Shown piece after piece: positions 17,735-24,480 of a DNA stretch of 61,955 bases. Every line of letters starts with the position of its first letter. Position 1 is the stretch's first letter. The notes below the pieces were generated by a model that did no database searches, was not told the origin of the DNA, and was given only the letters and a program-made list of their open reading frames with translations. The DNA lies in the NCBI GenBank assembly GCA_020832495.1, contig JAFIEP010000010.1:1-61955 (forward strand). The letters are read 5' to 3'. The position numbers were made by a program, and so were the translations under genes. This DNA comes from Acidimicrobiia bacterium (GTDB lineage Bacteria; Actinomycetota; Acidimicrobiia; Acidimicrobiales; Acidimicrobilacustridaceae).

Positions 17735-18601
17735 GTGACAACGAACGCCAGCCGAGGAGCCCCCACCGAGGACGACGACCGGTCCGACGAGCCGGCGCTC
17801 CGGTTCGAACGACGCGACGGTGTCGCCCACCTCATCATCGACGCGCCCCGGCAGGGCAACGCGCTCACCCCCGACCTGCGCGACCAGTTGGCCGGCCACT
17901 TCGAGACGTTGTCCGCCGACCTGCGCGTCCGCGCCGTGGTGCTGCGGGGTGTCGGGGAGCGCCACTTCTGCACCGGTGCCGCCCTCGGCAGCGCCCAACA
18001 CGAGGGACCCCCGCGTCCCGAGGGTGCGCCCGAGCGCGCCCCCGGTGAGGTGGCCCGTATGATCCGAACCGGTTGGCAGCGCCTGGTGAGTTCCATCCTG
18101 GACTGCGACAAGGTGGTGATCGCCGCGGTGAACGGCACCGCTGCGGGTGGTGGAGCGCAACTCGCCCTGGCCTGCGACCTGGTGGTCATGTCCGAGACGG
18201 CCAAGCTGGTCGAGGTATTCGTCCGACGGGGCATCATGGCGGACGCTGGCGGCTGCTACCTGCTCCCACGCATCGTCGGCATGCAACGAGCGAAGGAACT
18301 GCTCCTGTTGGGCGCCGACTGCCCAGCGGACGACGCCTATCGGATGGGCATGGCGAACCGCGTGGTGCCCTCGGACGAACTCGACGCCACGGTGGCCGAA
18401 CTGACCACCGCGCTGTCTGCGCTGCCCACGCAGGCCTTGGCCCACACCAAGCGCCTGGTGAACCGCAGCTTCGAGTCGAGCCGCCAGCAGAGCTTCGAGG
18501 ACGAGGCCGCCTTCCAGGAGCTGCTGACCGCCACGGCCGACATGGCCGAGGGCATCGCCGCCTTCCGCGAGCGCCGTACGCCCGAGTTCCGCGGGTGGTA
18601 A
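17735..18601 (+). CDS. Enoyl-CoA hydratase/isomerase (crotonase) family
   Basis: A 288-residue crotonase-fold enzyme with an acidic N-terminal tail of about 25 residues. The oxyanion-hole motifs are FCTGAALGSAQ (first) and AAVNGTAAGGGAQLALACDL (second). The region usually carrying catalytic acids reads GIMADAGGCYLLPRIVG, which keeps Asp but not the standard Glu, so hydratase activity is not certain; isomerase or hydrolase activity is possible. The C-terminal helices (PTQALAHTKRLVNRSFE) are typical of bacterial acyl-CoA metabolism. It ends 6 bases before the next gene, probably one operon. Confidence 0.85.
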   Translation: MTTNASRGAPTEDDDRSDEPALRFERRDGVAHLIIDAPRQGNALTPDLRDQLAGHFETLSADLRVRAVVLRGVGERHFCTGAALGSAQHEGPPRPEGAPERAPGEVARMIRTGWQRLVSSILDCDKVVIAAVNGTAAGGGAQLALACDLVVMSETAKLVEVFVRRGIMADAGGCYLLPRIVGMQRAKELLLLGADCPADDAYRMGMANRVVPSDELDATVAELTTALSALPTQALAHTKRLVNRSFESSRQQSFEDEAAFQELLTATADMAEGIAAFRERRTPEFRGW

Positions 18602-18607
18602 CCAACC

Positions 18608-19315
18608 GTGGACGATGAGGTACTGAGCTGGGCCGAGGCGCTCGACTTCGCTGCCGTCATTGCCGTACTCCTCGCCGGTGTGCACCTGCTCAGCCCGTGG
18701 CTACGCCGCAAAGCACACGCCCGGTGGGCAGTGATCAACCCGCTCAGCGCCGGGGCGTTGGCCGCCTACATCTTCCTCCACATGCTCCCGGCTGTGGCCG
18801 AGTCGGAGCACGAGTTCGGATTGGCCATCACCGGCGTGATGCTGGTGGGTTTCGTCGCCTACTACGGGGTGGAGGGGTATCTCGACCATCGACCCAACCG
18901 GCTGTTCTGGGTGAAGATCGCCATCAGCTGGATCTACTCGTTCCTGGTGGTCTACTCGCTCCCCTCGACACTCGCCACACGCCCTGCAGCGGCGCTGGTG
19001 GCCTTCGCCGCGCTGGCCCTGCACGTCGTGCAGACCAACAACCACCTGGCCGCCCAGGCGGAGGAACAGTTCGACGCTCAGGGCCGGTTCGCACTGGCCA
19101 CGGCCCCGCTGGCGGCCATCATCTTGGACTTCGCCATGGGCTCACCCAGCGACGCCGCGGCCGCCTTCCTGTCGGCGTTCGTCTCGGGCATCCTCCTGCT
19201 GGGGCTCTTCCGCGACGAACTGGGCTCCGGGGGGCGCCAGCTCCGTTTCGGCCTCTTCCTCGTGGGGGTGACGGCCTACGGGAGCCTGTTGCTCCTCGAA
19301 CACGTCCTGGGTTGA
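18608..19315 (+). CDS. Multi-pass membrane protein, possibly ZIP-like
   Basis: A 235-residue integral membrane protein with about seven or eight hydrophobic helices. The sequence HMLPAVAESEHEFG after the second helix resembles the His/Glu metal-binding helix of ZIP transporters, but length and the rest of the sequence do not fit that family clearly. The GTG start lies 6 bases after the crotonase stop codon, so both are likely cotranscribed. A transport or membrane-anchoring role is inferred only from the helices. Confidence 0.6.
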   Translation: MDDEVLSWAEALDFAAVIAVLLAGVHLLSPWLRRKAHARWAVINPLSAGALAAYIFLHMLPAVAESEHEFGLAITGVMLVGFVAYYGVEGYLDHRPNRLFWVKIAISWIYSFLVVYSLPSTLATRPAAALVAFAALALHVVQTNNHLAAQAEEQFDAQGRFALATAPLAAIILDFAMGSPSDAAAAFLSAFVSGILLLGLFRDELGSGGRQLRFGLFLVGVTAYGSLLLLEHVLG

Positions 19316-19361
19316 CGGCGAGCCAGGGCGTCGCTCATTAGTCCGCCGGCGACACCAGGAT

Positions 19362-19389
19362 GCTCAATCGAAGGACGCTCAATCGAAGG
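19362..19389. repeat. 15-bp repeat duplicating a gene's last codons and stop
   Basis: GCTCAATCGAAGG occurs twice, 15 bases apart. On the minus strand this reads TTC GAT TGA, the last two codons and stop of the small IF2_N-like gene, then GCG TCC and TTC GAT TGA again. The 15-base step keeps the second TGA in frame. Confidence 0.75.
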
Positions 19390-19690
19390 GCTGCAGGTCC
19401 GGAGGGCCCGGCGACGGGTCCGACTCGCTCGATGTCCTCGCATCGTCCCGCCCACCATGCGCAGCGGCCCAGCCGCGCTCGAGACGCTGTCGCTGCGTCC
19501 CGTCGAGCACCGACGAACGGTGCAGCGGACCGAGGCCGACGTCGACGGCCATCTCGAGCACCTCACCGACCGTCGCCCCGAGCTGATCAGCGACGTCGAC
19601 GAGCGGGGTCAGCGACCTGGTGGTGAGCCTCGAGACTGCACGGGCAGGATCGGCCGACAGTCGGGTCCGGTCGGGATCGTCGGGCGCCAT
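19379..19690 (-). CDS. Small protein with IF2_N-like helical domain
   Basis: A 103-residue protein. Residues about 25-70 (TPLVDVADQLGATVGEVLEM and onward to RSSVLDGTQRQRLERG) resemble the small helical domain found at the N-terminus of initiation factor IF2: an acidic/hydrophobic helix, a Gly turn, a second helix and a final Leu-Arg helix. The C-terminal third is polar and disordered. A role in RNA or ribosome contact is inferred from that weak similarity. TAGCGT lies 6 bases before the ATG, which supports this as a real gene. Confidence 0.55.
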   Translation of the reverse strand: MAPDDPDRTRLSADPARAVSRLTTRSLTPLVDVADQLGATVGEVLEMAVDVGLGPLHRSSVLDGTQRQRLERGWAAAHGGRDDARTSSESDPSPGPPDLQPFD

Positions 19691-19696
19691 GGGAAA

Positions 19697-19702
19697 ACGC
19701 TA
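19697..19702 (-). promoter_or_regulatory. Start-proximal -10 TAGCGT
   Basis: Minus-strand TAGCGT ends 6 bases before the ATG of the small IF2_N-like protein, matching the leaderless pattern of the window. Confidence 0.4.
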
Positions 19703-19782
19703 TCGCCGCGGCGGCCGGGCCCCGCCGGATCCTCGGCGGCGCGGACCACGTATCAGCGCCGGTCGGCGTCGCCTCCGGCCGC

Positions 19783-20538
19783 TCACCCGTCGTGCCACTG
19801 GCCACGCTCGACGAGGACGTGGCGCAGCACCGACGGGCGATCCGTCATGATCCCTGCCACGCCGAGATCGAGTAGGCGATGCATCTCGCCGGGATTGTCG
19901 ACAACCCAGACGTGGATCGGCAGTCCGAAGCGACGGGCGGTACGCACCACGTCGGCGTCGAGCAGGGTGCGATGTCCGAGGCGGACCGGAACCTGTGCCA
20001 CCGCCCCCACCGGCCGACCCACCGGCCACCCGCTGGCCGCCATTCGTAGCCGGGTCATCCCTGACGGTCCGAGGGCGGTGCACAGCCGGGGGCCAACCAG
20101 ACGGCGGAGCCGACGGAGGCGAGCATCGGAGAAGGCCATGATGCAGACCCTGTCCAGTACACCGGTCTCGAGGAGCAGTCGAGCGAGCGGCGCGACCGCC
20201 GCCCCCTCCTTGGGGTCGATGTTCACCCGGACGCCGGGCCAGGCCTCGAAGACCTCGGCGAGGCGTGGCACGGTGGCCGTCCCGTCGACGCGCAGCTCTG
20301 CCACCTCGCCGTAGCGCAGGTCCCGCAGCGCACCGACCCCGTCGGTGACGCGATCGACGTACGCGTCGTGGAACACCACCAGCTCTCCGTCCGCAGTGGT
20401 ACGGACGTCGAGTTCCAGGTAGCGGTAGCCCGACGCCACCGCAGCCTCGAAGGCAGCCATCGTGTTCTCCGGTGCTTCGGCCGCACCGCCGCGATGGGCG
20501 AATGCCGCCGGAGTGGCGTGATCGAGGAACGGATGCAT
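19783..20538 (-). CDS. Glycerophosphodiester phosphodiesterase
   Basis: A 251-residue GDPD of the TIM-barrel family that hydrolyses glycerophosphodiesters to glycerol-3-phosphate and an alcohol. AHRGGAAEAPENTMAAFEAA holds the first catalytic His and Arg and the metal-binding Glu; ELDVRTTADGELVVFHDAYVDRVT gives the second Glu-x-Asp and the second His. The C-terminus has WVVDNPGEM and GIMTDRPS, both typical. No signal peptide, so a cytoplasmic enzyme for phospholipid turnover. ATG 20538 starts just before the barrel and has a purine-rich AGGTGG upstream. Confidence 0.92.
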   Translation of the reverse strand: MHPFLDHATPAAFAHRGGAAEAPENTMAAFEAAVASGYRYLELDVRTTADGELVVFHDAYVDRVTDGVGALRDLRYGEVAELRVDGTATVPRLAEVFEAWPGVRVNIDPKEGAAVAPLARLLLETGVLDRVCIMAFSDARLRRLRRLVGPRLCTALGPSGMTRLRMAASGWPVGRPVGAVAQVPVRLGHRTLLDADVVRTARRFGLPIHVWVVDNPGEMHRLLDLGVAGIMTDRPSVLRHVLVERGQWHDG

Positions 20539-20636
20539 CTCAGCCCACCTCGGCACCGTCGACGACCGACGTGGCCAGCGGGCGCCGTTCGAGGCCGCAC
20601 CCGGCGCCATCCGCTGTGGCACGATCAGTGGCCACG

Positions 20637-21368
20637 ATGGCCGATGACACCCCCACCGACACCTCGACGTCGCCCTCAGAGCGGCGCGCACTCGACGAGC
20701 AGATCGTCACGGCCATCATCGAGGCGGTCATCGGCGGTGAGTACCCTCCGGGCAAGCCCCTCCCACCCGAGCGGGAACTGGCCGAACACCTCGGCGTGAA
20801 CCGCACGTCGCTCCGCCAGGCGCTGGCCCGGCTCGAGCAGATCGGGCTGATCGCCAGCCGCCAGGGCAGCGGCAACCTGGTTCGGGACCCGACGGGGCTG
20901 ACCGACCCCGCCGTGGTACGCGCCATGGCCCACCAACTCGATGTCGGCTTCTTCGCCGAACTGGTCGAGGTCCGTGCCGTCATCGGTACCGCCATCGGGC
21001 GTATGGCGGCCGAACGGGCGACCGGTGACGACCTGGGCGCCCTGCACGCCGCCACCGCAGCGGTCGCCACCGCGCCCGGGCCGGCCGAACTCCAATCCGC
21101 CGAACTCGAATACTTCGAGGTGCTCGTGACCGCTGCGCACAACCGCGCCATCTCGCTGCTGCTGCGCTGGGTCCGCTCGGCGTACGGCGACGCCTCGGAG
21201 GTGTTCGTGGGCGCCTTCGAGGACCACGACGCCGTGCTCGCCGGCGTCGAACGACTCACCTCTGCCGTAGCCCGCCACGACCCGGCCGCCGCCGAGGCGG
21301 CCATGGCGCAGTATCTCGACGACAGCGGTGGGCGCCTTCTGCGCAGCGTCGGGATCGGCGGCAACTGA
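20637..21368 (+). CDS. GntR-family regulator, FadR subfamily (FCD domain)
   Basis: A 243-residue transcription regulator. Residues about 18-85 form a winged helix-turn-helix (PPERELAEHLGVNRTSLRQALARLEQIGLI, followed by SRQGSGNLV). Residues about 105-235 form an all-helical FCD effector domain. FadR-subfamily proteins bind TTGGTNNNACCAA-like palindromes and respond to acids or acyl-CoA. A perfect palindrome of this type lies in the promoter of the convergent neighbour, only 750 bases away, making that gene the likely target. Stops of the two genes are 4 bases apart. The start ATG has only a weak upstream region. Confidence 0.9.
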   Translation: MADDTPTDTSTSPSERRALDEQIVTAIIEAVIGGEYPPGKPLPPERELAEHLGVNRTSLRQALARLEQIGLIASRQGSGNLVRDPTGLTDPAVVRAMAHQLDVGFFAELVEVRAVIGTAIGRMAAERATGDDLGALHAATAAVATAPGPAELQSAELEYFEVLVTAAHNRAISLLLRWVRSAYGDASEVFVGAFEDHDAVLAGVERLTSAVARHDPAAAEAAMAQYLDDSGGRLLRSVGIGGN

Positions 21369-21372
21369 ACGC

Positions 21373-22107
21373 TCATGCGGCCGCTGTAGAGGCACCGTCG
21401 GTGTGGTCCTCGACGCCGAGGGTTCGCACGGTCGGCGAGGTGGGCACGGTCGAGGGATCCGGTGCAGTCCCGAACAGGTCGTCCACGAAGGGCACGGTGA
21501 AGCCGTACCACCGCTGTTCGTGCTTGAAGTGGTGCAGTCGATGGCGTCGTTGCAGCTTGCGGAACCATCCGCGCCGAGGGCGGTAGCCGGTGTGGGTGAG
21601 GAAGTGGGTCCACTCGTACGCGATGGTGGCGACGGTGGTGGCCAGCATCCCCGTCAGCGCCAGCCGGCGCGTCGGCATCGCCACCAGCCAAAGTGCGACA
21701 TGCACCGGTGCAGCAGGCAGGAGGAACCACGACGGCAGCATCGTGTGCTCGAGGTCCCACGGGTCGGCGTGATGTCGGCGGTGGTAGCGGGCGACCGCGG
21801 GATCGACCGTGCGCCGGCCCAGGCGGCGGGGTGCGGCGTGCAGGACGTAGCGGTGAGCGAGCCACTCCTGGAAGGGCCACCAGACCGCCACGCCGGCCGC
21901 CACCGCCACGTCCTGGCGCCGCAGCGGGCCGGCGGCGGCCCGCACGGCACCCAGTACCCCTGCCTGCACGAGCAGGAGCCGTCCACTCGGGTGACCGGCG
22001 AACAACCGCAGTGCCTCGCCGAGGTCGGCCGCCGGCACCGGCCGGGGCACCGGGCCCTCCTGTCCGTCGGGTGTCGAGGTGGACATGGCCGGAGTCGTGG
22101 TCACCAT
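21373..22107 (-). CDS. Fatty-acid-hydroxylase / sterol-desaturase-like membrane enzyme
   Basis: A 244-residue membrane diiron enzyme. Histidine boxes are seen as HRYVLH, HRRHH and HRLHHFKHE, with an extra His pair in THFLTH, and about four hydrophobic helices separate them. This is the pattern of the fatty acid hydroxylase superfamily (sterol desaturases, carotenoid hydroxylases, alkylglycerol monooxygenase). The substrate is unknown; a lipid is likely. ATG 22107 is preferred because ATG 22116 falls inside a -10 hexamer (AATAAT) lying 7 bases upstream of it. A FadR-type operator overlaps that promoter. Confidence 0.88.
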   Translation of the reverse strand: MVTTTPAMSTSTPDGQEGPVPRPVPAADLGEALRLFAGHPSGRLLLVQAGVLGAVRAAAGPLRRQDVAVAAGVAVWWPFQEWLAHRYVLHAAPRRLGRRTVDPAVARYHRRHHADPWDLEHTMLPSWFLLPAAPVHVALWLVAMPTRRLALTGMLATTVATIAYEWTHFLTHTGYRPRRGWFRKLQRRHRLHHFKHEQRWYGFTVPFVDDLFGTAPDPSTVPTSPTVRTLGVEDHTDGASTAAA

Positions 22108-22114
22108 GCAGCCC

Positions 22115-22143
22115 ATTATTGGTTGAACCAATCGTGCGGTCAA
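22115..22143 (-). promoter_or_regulatory. Promoter with FadR-type operator in the spacer
   Basis: On the minus strand TTGACC (22138-22143) and AATAAT (22115-22120) are 17 bases apart, a near-consensus sigma-70 promoter ending 7 bases before the hydroxylase ATG. The 15-base palindrome ATTGGTTGAACCAAT (22118-22132) overlaps the -10 and spacer. It matches the ATTGGTNNNACCAAT consensus known for PdhR and related FadR-family repressors, so bound repressor would block RNA polymerase. Confidence 0.7.
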
Positions 22144-22171
22144 GCGTCCCGCCGACCCCGGTGGTGCCCGC

Positions 22172-22177
22172 TACGGT
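22172..22177 (+). promoter_or_regulatory. Start-proximal -10 TACGGT
   Basis: TACGGT ends 7 bases before GTG 22185 of the DNA glycosylase gene, favouring a leaderless mRNA and therefore translation of the proline-rich N-terminal repeats. Confidence 0.45.
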
Positions 22178-22184
22178 CCCTCGG

Positions 22185-22847
22185 GTGACCGACCCGCCCG
22201 CCGACCCGCTCCCCGACCCGCCCGCCGACCCGCCCGCCGACCCGCCCGCCGCCCCGCTCCCCGAACGCCTGGCGCGGGGGAACGACGGGCGCGTCCGCTG
22301 CTGGTGGTGCGGTGACGACCCGCTGTACGTGCAGTACCACGACGAGGAGTGGGGTCGACCAACCACCGACGAACTCGAACTGTTCGAACTGTTGTGCCTC
22401 GAGGGAGCGCAGGCCGGGCTGGCGTGGATCACCATCCTGCGCAAGCGGGAGGGCTACCGCCGGGCGTTCGCCGCCTTCGACCCCGAAACGGTCGCCGCCT
22501 TCGGCGACGACGACGTCGAACGACTGATGTCCGACCGCTCGATCGTGCGCAATCGAGCGAAGATCACCGCCATCATCGGCAACGCCCGCGCCCTGCTCGA
22601 CCTCCACGCCGCGGAGCGGACGCTGCGAGACCTGGTGTGGAGCCACCAGGTGGCGCCCCGCCCGGAACCGCTGTCCCCAACCGGCGAACTCCCGGTGACC
22701 AGTCCTGAAGCCGTTGAACTGACCAGGAAACTGAAGCGGCTCGGGTTCCGCTTCGTCGGTCCCACCATCGTGTACGCCTTCCTGCAATCGGCCGGCGTGG
22801 TCGACGATCACCTCCTCGGCTGCTGGCGGGCCCCGAACCGGGTCTGA
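22185..22847 (+). CDS. tag: DNA-3-methyladenine glycosylase I
   Basis: A 220-residue glycosylase of the TagI family that removes 3-methyladenine from alkylated DNA. RCWWCG near residue 40, YHDEEWG, and DDHLLGCWR at the C-terminus provide the zinc ligands (Cys, His, His, Cys). The helix-hairpin-helix fold is represented by AWITILRKREGYRRAF. The first 27 residues are a Pro/Ala/Asp repeat (PADP units) encoded by 12-bp tandem repeats and absent from normal Tag proteins; the -10 position suggests that they are translated. It lies divergent from the hydroxylase gene with about 77 bases between. Confidence 0.93.
   Translation: MTDPPADPLPDPPADPPADPPAAPLPERLARGNDGRVRCWWCGDDPLYVQYHDEEWGRPTTDELELFELLCLEGAQAGLAWITILRKREGYRRAFAAFDPETVAAFGDDDVERLMSDRSIVRNRAKITAIIGNARALLDLHAAERTLRDLVWSHQVAPRPEPLSPTGELPVTSPEAVELTRKLKRLGFRFVGPTIVYAFLQSAGVVDDHLLGCWRAPNRV
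22188..22255 (+). repeat. In-frame 12-bp repeats coding for PADP units
   Basis: Units of GACCCGCCCGCC are repeated with one variant through the start of the glycosylase gene, encoding a Pro/Ala/Asp N-terminal tail. Confidence 0.75.
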
Positions 22848-22919
22848 GATGCCCGGCGTCGGCTCACGACCCGACTCGATGATGACTCATCGGCTGCGAT
22901 CACCTGCGCTCAGAGGCCA

Positions 22920-23816
22920 TCACGGCAGGATGCGCTCGAGCACCCCGTTGTCGGGCAACAACCCGGCGGGTCCGAAGCGGCGAAGCGTCTCCACGAACGC
23001 CGGGGCGTCGACCTCGAGCCGGGCCACCACCCGCCGGGCTTCTGCGGTCTCCCCCGCCAACCCCAGCACGACGGCCCGCCACATCGACAGGTCCGGGTTC
23101 ACCGCCGGGTCCTCCTCCTCACCGAGTTCCTCCAGCGCGTCGAGACCGTCGCCGGGTCGGCCGTCGATGGCCAGCTCGAAGGCCTCCACCATCTGGTGGT
23201 ACTTCGCCGACAACGACACCAGCGACGAAAGCTCGGCCACCGGATCGGTGGCTCGGTCCACCCGCAGGTCCACGATCCGATCTCGCCAGGGGCGTCCGGT
23301 GCGCTCCGCCCGGACCACACTGAGCGCCGCCGAGCGCGGCCCCCGCAGGTCACCACCAGCGCGTTCCGCCGCGCGCAGCGCCGCCATGAGCCGCTCGGCG
23401 AGGGGTCCGGCGGTCGCCTGATAGGCGTCGAACATGGCCTGCCAGACACCGTTGGTGGCCATCATGTTGGCCAGCGTTGCGCAGTCGTCCCCGATGACGT
23501 GGCCCGCCTCGGCCACGTTGGCCTCACCGGTGAAGGCATGGAGACGGCCGGCGCAATCGATCATGGCCAGTTGTCGGCGCTCGGGGTGAGGGTCGATCGA
23601 CAGCAGCGCGGCCAGCGCCTCGGGGGCGGTGAGCCCGCCCTCGAGCAGGTCCAACCCCAGGGTGCCGTAGGCGGGCAGCGCCATCGACTGGGTGGCGATC
23701 ACCCCGACCCCCGGCTCGCAGAAGGGCACACTGGCACCCACGGCCAGCGCCTGCGACTGGGTGGCGATGCCCATCTCGCCGGTCGAGGGATCACGAGCCA
23801 CGATGGAGTAGGTCAC
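22920..23816 (-). CDS. DUF1028 protein (Ntn-hydrolase-like)
   Basis: A 298-residue protein. The first 215 residues match the DUF1028 family: TYSIVARDPSTGEMGIATQS at the N-terminus and ATQSMALPAYGTLGLDLLEGG and FTGEANVAEAGHVIG in the middle. The family has an N-terminal-nucleophile-hydrolase-like fold; activity is unproven. The C-terminal 80 residues are helical and tetratricopeptide-like in composition. GTG 23816 is preferred because DUF1028 begins there and GAGCAT lies 6 bases upstream; ATG 23861 would add 15 residues. Confidence 0.85.
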   Translation of the reverse strand: MTYSIVARDPSTGEMGIATQSQALAVGASVPFCEPGVGVIATQSMALPAYGTLGLDLLEGGLTAPEALAALLSIDPHPERRQLAMIDCAGRLHAFTGEANVAEAGHVIGDDCATLANMMATNGVWQAMFDAYQATAGPLAERLMAALRAAERAGGDLRGPRSAALSVVRAERTGRPWRDRIVDLRVDRATDPVAELSSLVSLSAKYHQMVEAFELAIDGRPGDGLDALEELGEEEDPAVNPDLSMWRAVVLGLAGETAEARRVVARLEVDAPAFVETLRRFGPAGLLPDNGVLERILP

Positions 23817-23822
23817 CGCCCG

Positions 23823-23828
23823 ATGCTC
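23823..23828 (-). promoter_or_regulatory. Start-proximal -10 GAGCAT
   Basis: Minus-strand GAGCAT ends 6 bases before GTG 23816 of the DUF1028 gene, weaker than the TANNNT form but at the same distance. Confidence 0.3.
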
Positions 23829-23912
23829 GCAGGCCACTCGACAGGGCGCCAGCATCATCACCGGTCGCCGCGACCCTTGCGGCCGTCAGGCGCCGGCACA
23901 CCACCCGCAGAG

Positions 23913-23986
23913 CGCCCCCGGCAGGATTCGAACCTGCGACCGTCCGATTAGAAGTCGGATGCTCTGTCCAGCTGAGCTACGAGGGC
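23913..23986 (-). tRNA. tRNA-Arg (anticodon TCT)
   Basis: A complete cloverleaf on the minus strand. The acceptor stem is GCCCTCG with CGGGGGC, the D arm contains GCTCAGCTGGACAGAGC, the anticodon stem-loop is CCGA-CTTCTAA-TCGG, and the T arm is GCAGG-TTCGAAT-CCTGC. Anticodon TCT reads the rare AGA/AGG codons. The 3' CCA is not encoded. It follows the end of the divergent tRNA pair. Confidence 0.97.
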
Positions 23987-24130
23987 ATGTGAACTCGGTC
24001 GGCACCGTCGACGCCGTCGACGCGGACCACCAGCGGAGCGTAAAGCATCCGATTCCGCCGGCGGTGTCGCCCGCACGCGAAAGATCCGTGCCCGCGCCAA
24101 CCCGGTTGCCGTCCGACGGCAGTGCGCGCC

Positions 24131-24136
24131 TATGCT
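24131..24136 (+). promoter_or_regulatory. -10 TATGCT of tRNA-His
   Basis: TATGCT lies 13 bases before the tRNA-His gene, and TTGCCG (24106-24111) 19 bases farther up could be a weak -35. The sequence CCTATGCTCGG recurs before the small 74-residue gene at 26775. Confidence 0.4.
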
Positions 24137-24149
24137 CGGAGTCCCCGTG

Positions 24150-24226
24150 GTGGCCGTAGCTCAGTTGGTTAGAGCGCCAGGTTGTGATCCTGGATGTCGG
24201 GGGTTCGAATCCCCTCGGCCACCCCA
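24150..24226 (+). tRNA. tRNA-His (anticodon GTG)
   Basis: A cloverleaf with acceptor GTGGCCG/CGGCCAC, D arm, anticodon stem-loop CCAGG-TTGTGAT-CCTGG with GTG, and T arm CGGGG-GTTCGAAT-CCCC. A genomic G at 24149 opposite the discriminator C supplies the extra G-1 nucleotide typical of tRNA-His. CCA is encoded at 24224-24226. Confidence 0.97.
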
Positions 24227-24307
24227 CGCCGGACGGGTGGTCGCTCCTCGGGGCGGCCACCCCCCGGTCCGTGGTGCCGGTGTCACCGGTCGGGTTCGTG
24301 GTTCCGC

Positions 24308-24327
24308 AGCGATCCGATAGGATCGCT
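24308..24327 (+). promoter_or_regulatory. -10 TAGGAT inside an 8-bp hairpin before tRNA-Lys
   Basis: AGCGATCC-GATA-GGATCGCT is a perfect inverted repeat of 8 bp. TAGGAT (24318-24323) inside it stands 14 bases before tRNA-Lys, the usual -10 distance. The hairpin may end tRNA-His transcription or control tRNA-Lys initiation. Confidence 0.4.
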
Positions 24328-24337
24328 CGGCAGTCGT

Positions 24338-24413
24338 GCGCCTCTAGCTCAACTGGCAGAGCATCGGACTCTTAATCCGCAGGTTCTGGGTTCGAGTCCC
24401 AGGGGGCGTACCA
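24338..24413 (+). tRNA. tRNA-Lys (anticodon CTT)
   Basis: A cloverleaf with acceptor GCGCCTC pairing with GGGGCGT (two G-U type pairs), D arm GCTC/GAGC, anticodon loop CTCTTAA with anticodon CTT, T arm CTGGG-TTCGAGT-CCCAG, discriminator A and encoded CCA at 24411-24413. It is followed 3 bases later by a strong hairpin terminator. Confidence 0.95.
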
Positions 24414-24416
24414 GCT

Positions 24417-24448
24417 CAGAGGGGGTGGCCGGAAGGCCACCCCCTCTG
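24417..24448. terminator. Bidirectional 14-bp hairpin terminator, GGAA loop
   Basis: A perfect 14-bp GC-rich stem (24417-24430 with 24435-24448) closes on a GGAA tetraloop. There is no T-tract, as is common for actinobacterial terminators. It stands between tRNA-Lys and the 3' end of the convergent rRNA methyltransferase gene, so it can serve both. Confidence 0.8.
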
Positions 24449-24480
24449 CCATCCCATCGCCGAGCCGACACCACCCCACT

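Noticed and set aside
24231-24300. A terminator between tRNA-His and tRNA-Lys from GGGCGGCCACCCCC-like runs
   Set aside because: Only short imperfect pairings can be drawn; the AGCGATCC hairpin is a better candidate.
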